Source: Synchiropus splendidus (Eukaryota; Chordata; Actinopteri; Syngnathiformes; Callionymidae). From it: a DNA stretch of 64,000 nucleotides. The position numbers and the translations under genes are program-made. Positions 59,947 through 64,000 of this stretch are shown here, piece by piece (position 1 is the first letter of the stretch; every line of letters begins with the position of its first letter). Location: positions 20,494,001 through 20,558,000 of the forward strand of contig NC_071342.1 of assembly GCF_027744825.2 (NCBI RefSeq). Direction: 5' to 3'. The notes under the pieces were generated by a model. It made no database searches. It had not been told where the DNA came from and worked only from the letters and a program-made list of their open reading frames with translations.

Positions 59947-60984
59947 TAGCCTGTGTATCCAGAAGGCAGGCTCAGCTGACAGTTCAAGAATAGAATGAGA
60001 TTTAAAGTAAAAATAGCACTTCCTCTTGGAAATGTACTGCATGAACTTAACATTACTGGTCGGATTTCCTGCATGAACGATCCTCCTGTCTCAGAACTCT
60101 GTCCTATCTTAATGCTGCAACCCGGCAGCGCAGAGTACATTTTATTTCTTAATCTGTTAAACTGAGCTTTGTAGCATGGTTTTGGCAACTTTGGCTGAGG
60201 ATCTATTTGCAGCTATAGCCACCATGCTGACTGGTCCCGATACGGCATGAGGTCAGTTCCGACTTGACCAGCGTGGAGATTGTTTTCATGTTACTGTAAC
60301 TACTTCAATTCATTTGCTGTGTAGTTATATTTTTCTTCATTTTGTTGAGCGGAGATTGTTGACACAATACAATATGTAACATAAGATCGAACGATAATTT
60401 GAGATTACTTCTTTTCCCAGGTCTCCCAGCCTTATTCTAAACTATAAAACGAATAGAATTCACTACGGGATAGAATTATTATAATACATATTGCATTCTA
60501 TACAGTGCTTCATAAGTAAATCATCTTTAATATAATCACATCAATTGAATATTTAATGAACTTGCCTTCAATCATTTTATATTTACAAAGCATCTCCGTG
60601 AAAAAGCCCACCTATGTAAATAACTTCTACCCATTGGAGGAAAACAAATGCCATTTATGTTCCCAGTCCATTTATGAACGTGCTCTTCAATTCTATTACT
60701 TAATTGGTTTTGGGACTCCATCAATCAATCGGAGCTCCGCCGAGGCAACATGCTACAACGCAATTATCCGGTGGGCTGAGAAAATGCCATTCTGAGTTAC
60801 TGTGACACCGCTGGCTCGGATCTCCACCAGGAGGACGGTGGAGGTACATTGCAGATCGTAATCGCCGGGAGATAAAATGGCCTCATCCGTAGGTAAGCAG
60901 CCTTCAACAGAGCAGATTTATAGGCTATAACTGCCTTTGGTCATGAGCCGTGTCTCAGCTTTTCCAGGTGGAGATCTTGTTCAC

Positions 60985-61712
60985 ACGTGAGGGAAGGATG
61001 GACATCAGAAACTCACTTTCAAGGTCAAAAACCATCTGTTTTGGAGGACAAACTGGACTGGACTGCCAACACCGATGCTCTGTGCAGAAAGGGACAGAGC
61101 TGCATGTACTTCCTCAGAAGGCTGGCGTCCTTCAGCATCTGCAAGAAGCTGCTACAGATCTTCTACCAGTCTGTGGTAGCGAGCGCCCTCATGTATGCAG
61201 TAGTGTGCTGGGGGAGCAGCTTGAAGAAGAAGGATGCGGCACGCCTGGACAAACTGGTGAGGAAGGCAGGCTCTGTTGTTGGCGCAGAGCTGGACAGTCT
61301 AACATCAGCGGCAGAGCGACGGAGATTGAACAGGCTTCTGTCCATCATTGACAATCCTAGTCATCCTCTGCACAACACCATCTCCAGACAGAGGAGCAGT
61401 TTCAGTGACAGACTCCTGTCATTGTCCTGCTCCACAGACAGAGTGAGGAGATCATTCCTTCCTCGCACCATTCGGCTCTTCAACATCAATAAAATGGACA
61501 AATACACTCTGGACTCACTACACACTCACACCATAGACACACATGCACTTTAGTTCGCGACACACACAGACATTCACATGCTGAACTGTTGTTTTTTCTT
61601 ATCTTATTTGTAGTATTGTTTTTTACTGGCTCTTATGTTTCCACCTGTCATGCTGCTGGAAATGGGAATTTCTCTTTGGAGATTAATAAAGTATCTATCT
61701 ATCTATCTATCT
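60985..61712 (+). mobile_element. L2/Maui-like LINE 3' end
   Basis: A 188-codon frame (60987-61553) reads DKLDWTANTDALCRKGQS, LLQIFYQSVVASALMYAVVC and WGSSLKKKDAARLDKLVRKA, the C-terminal part of an L2-clade reverse transcriptase ORF. The element ends in a short 3' UTR with aataaagtatc followed by a (TATC)n tail at 61691-61712, the usual L2 terminal microsatellite. 5'-truncated. Confidence 0.85.
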
Positions 61713-64000
61713 GTTATGCTGAAGAAAGAGCTGAGCCAAAAGGCAAGGATATGATTTGAGATTCCTCCGCAGGGTGGTGGGGTAAGACGCTCTGCCCTCC
61801 AGAAGTCTGCTCCTGCACTTGGTTGCCTTGGCAGTTACTTGGACGAACAATATCAAAAGCGATTAAAACTTCTCAAAGAAGTCAGCAGGACCCAGAGTGA
61901 ACCTGCGGTTCAGTCTCTCCAGCGAAACGCAATCACACTGTGACCGGATCCTTTTCATTTGAGTTGTGCCTTTAACCTGAACGTTCATTTGTCAGTCGAA
62001 AATGGGAGTAAACATATAATTTCAGTCAGTGATTGGATCAGTGAGCCACACAATGATTGCACAGTTAACAAAAGACGAGATGGAATCGGCCCCAGAAAAC
62101 CTCATCAATGTTTCCGACATTAACAAAAAGAAGCTTCTGCCTCCTGGAAGCCGCTCTGTCGTCGTGGAGCGGCATTGATGCGGAGACAGATGAGAGTGCA
62201 GCCCCGTAAAATGACTGCAAATCAACATTCTATTCATTTTGTGCACAGACAAGGTCAGCGAAACTTCCACACCAAGAAAACACAATCCAAAGGAAGCAGC
62301 GTGATTCAGCTCGGTCAATTCTGAGCTCATGCTCAGTGAATGATTTCAATGTTGCAACACAGTTTTTAGCCAAAAATGTAATGTGCCACACATATCAGGA
62401 ACATGTTAAGCAACATGGCTGACTATGTGGTGGTGCCCATAAAAATATGTCACATCTCCAACATCTTATGGTTCCCAGTCCACTTGTTTTGCCAGACCTT
62501 GCAAGGTGATACCAGTTGGAGAACATTCCCTGATGCATGCTACTGTGTACAGGACGGTGTGAACAGATCAAATATGGTCCAAGGTAGAGACTCGAGAGAC
62601 CGTGCTCATGCTGATGTGAAGCTCGATGAAGACAGGCTGTTGGATTAATATCAATCTGTGAATGAATACTGAAACTTTTATTGTGCTACAGTAATAACCT
62701 ACTGCGTACAAGAAGATTTAGTGTCTTTGCCATCCAAAATATCGAAGGAGGTTCCTCAAGATTGAGGAAGCTATGCACATTTTTGTGGACTGAGGTTGAG
62801 GATTAAGGAAAGAATTGGAACACACGCATAAATTCCAAAGACTATGACCAGAACTTGTGACAAATGACGTCATAGATACAAATACAAGTTCTCCGTATTT
62901 GAAAAAGACAATAAGGGGACTGTTTCTCCATGCTTGTAGGTTGGATATCCCAACTGATCTTGGGGAGGAGAACATGGAAATAGACCTCAGACTAGACCAA
63001 GTGTTCAGAGCGCTGTCACATGCAGTAAAGATAAGATCAAGCCTGACTCCAAGGCGACAGTTTAGCCAAACACAGCAGTGGTGTGTTGAAGTCTGAGAAA
63101 TATATGAGGTGGAACATAAACATGAACATGGTCTTATTAACATGTGTGCTACCTGGTGAATATTGACTTGGTGATCAATATGCAGACATGTATAGCATGA
63201 GAGGAGCACACAAATCAGAACCATCTACATAGTTTTGAAGCATAATTGTTCAAAAGGAGGCATATATCAGCAATTTTTGGCTGTTTGAAATTGAAGTTCA
63301 TGAATACGTGTTTATGCTGCATATGCCGTGATTGTGCGCGGACTAAATGTGGACCACAATATTCATTTTCCCAGCCCTAACTCTGGTTAACATTTAATCA
63401 TTTTGCTGAAAAACACGATAACAAAATGAAACTATATGGCTACAATATAAACATTTAAATGTCCCTTGACAGCATATATACAACCACAAGCCCATAATGT
63501 TGATGTCATATCAGGGATTCAGAGCAAATGAAGAACTATTTAAATATTGAAATTAAATATAGGAGTCTTCTTTTCATATTAATTCTCATGAAAATCAACT
63601 ACTTTATCCAACATTCCTTTCGGAATGATATCAATTCCAAGCATTATTGGCTGTTTTGTTGCGCTTCTCTGACCATTGTTTGACCTCAGATGGTTTCTGA
63701 ATGTGAATTACTCCATATGTGCCAGTGGTCATGACCTGAGTTTGGAATGTTTCCTGAACTGAATTCTCAGCTTCACTGGAAAAAAGTGTGGCTGCCTTTA
63801 TTTCCAGAATATTTTTTAGGCACTGCCACTTGTTTCTTTCTCTGTTTGTGACATAGTTTGGCACATGGTTGATCGTGTGATAGTCAGGACAGATGAAGTT
63901 TCAGGTAAAAGGGGAGTTGAAAACCGATGAGCTCAAGTCATTGACAGGGGAGGCAACCATAGAGGCTGAGGGAGACAGGTTTGACTCGGGAGGAGGTGGA

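Larger units (their letters stand above)
56657..64000. other. adgra1: adgra1 upstream intron sequence (right edge)
   Basis: No further adgra1 exon was recognised on the minus strand here, so the DNA is treated as intron, with the 5' exons beyond the window. It holds two LINE fragments, one hAT-like MITE, and non-repetitive stretches at 58700-59330 and 62700-63230 with open frames of 127 and 168 codons that show no domain. Confidence 0.5.

Noticed and set aside
56657..64000. Search for adgra1 5' exons (TM1-TM2, IRISRKG-like motif)
   Set aside because: No minus-strand match was found by eye; the exons are presumed beyond the right edge.

Overview
This is vertebrate nuclear DNA, almost certainly from a ray-finned (teleost) fish. 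The evidence is spliced genes with GT-AG introns, kndc1 next to adgra1 in the same orientation (the arrangement also known from human 10q26.3), and fish-type repeats: an L2/Maui-like LINE tail ending in a TATC microsatellite, other non-LTR relics, a TA-flanked mariner-like MITE, a hAT-like foldback MITE, and long AT dinucleotide tracts. I see no bacterial, phage or CRISPR content.

Layout. Bases 1-5015 are mostly non-coding; a short open frame at 2-149 may be the last exon of an unidentified neighbour. Bases 5016-28567 (minus strand) hold the complete kndc1 gene (v-KIND / very-KIND Ras guanine-nucleotide exchange factor). I resolved 31 coding exons by hand. All splice phases agree, and the total is 5274 nt, or 1757 residues plus stop, close to the length I recall for the human protein. 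A CpG-rich block at about 28620-29060 is the likely promoter/5' UTR. Bases 29080-43700 are intergenic and repeat-rich (AT and AAT/AAC microsatellites, hAT-like MITE cluster, LINE relics, one 699-bp TA-flanked MITE). From 45096 to the right edge on the minus strand lies adgra1 (GPR123, an orphan adhesion-family GPCR). Its three 3'-most coding exons are present (TM3 to the C-terminal ETTV PDZ ligand). The 5' exons (start, TM1-TM2) were not found and probably lie beyond base 64000. The adgra1 introns carry the longest AT tract, an imperfect hairpin, an RT-bearing LINE relic, an L2-like LINE 3' end and several non-repetitive blocks that could be regulatory.

Function. Both genes are known mainly from the nervous system in mammals. 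KNDC1 couples two KIND domains to a RasGEFN-RasGEF module and acts in dendrites. ADGRA1 is an orphan receptor with a short N-terminus. They are co-linear but nothing here shows co-regulation. I do not see an undescribed multi-gene system. The most unusual items are the His/Cys-rich cytoplasmic tail of this adgra1, a probable sequence insertion inside the RasGEF catalytic domain of kndc1, and a local burst of hAT-like MITE copies in both orientations, one with an 8-bp target duplication.
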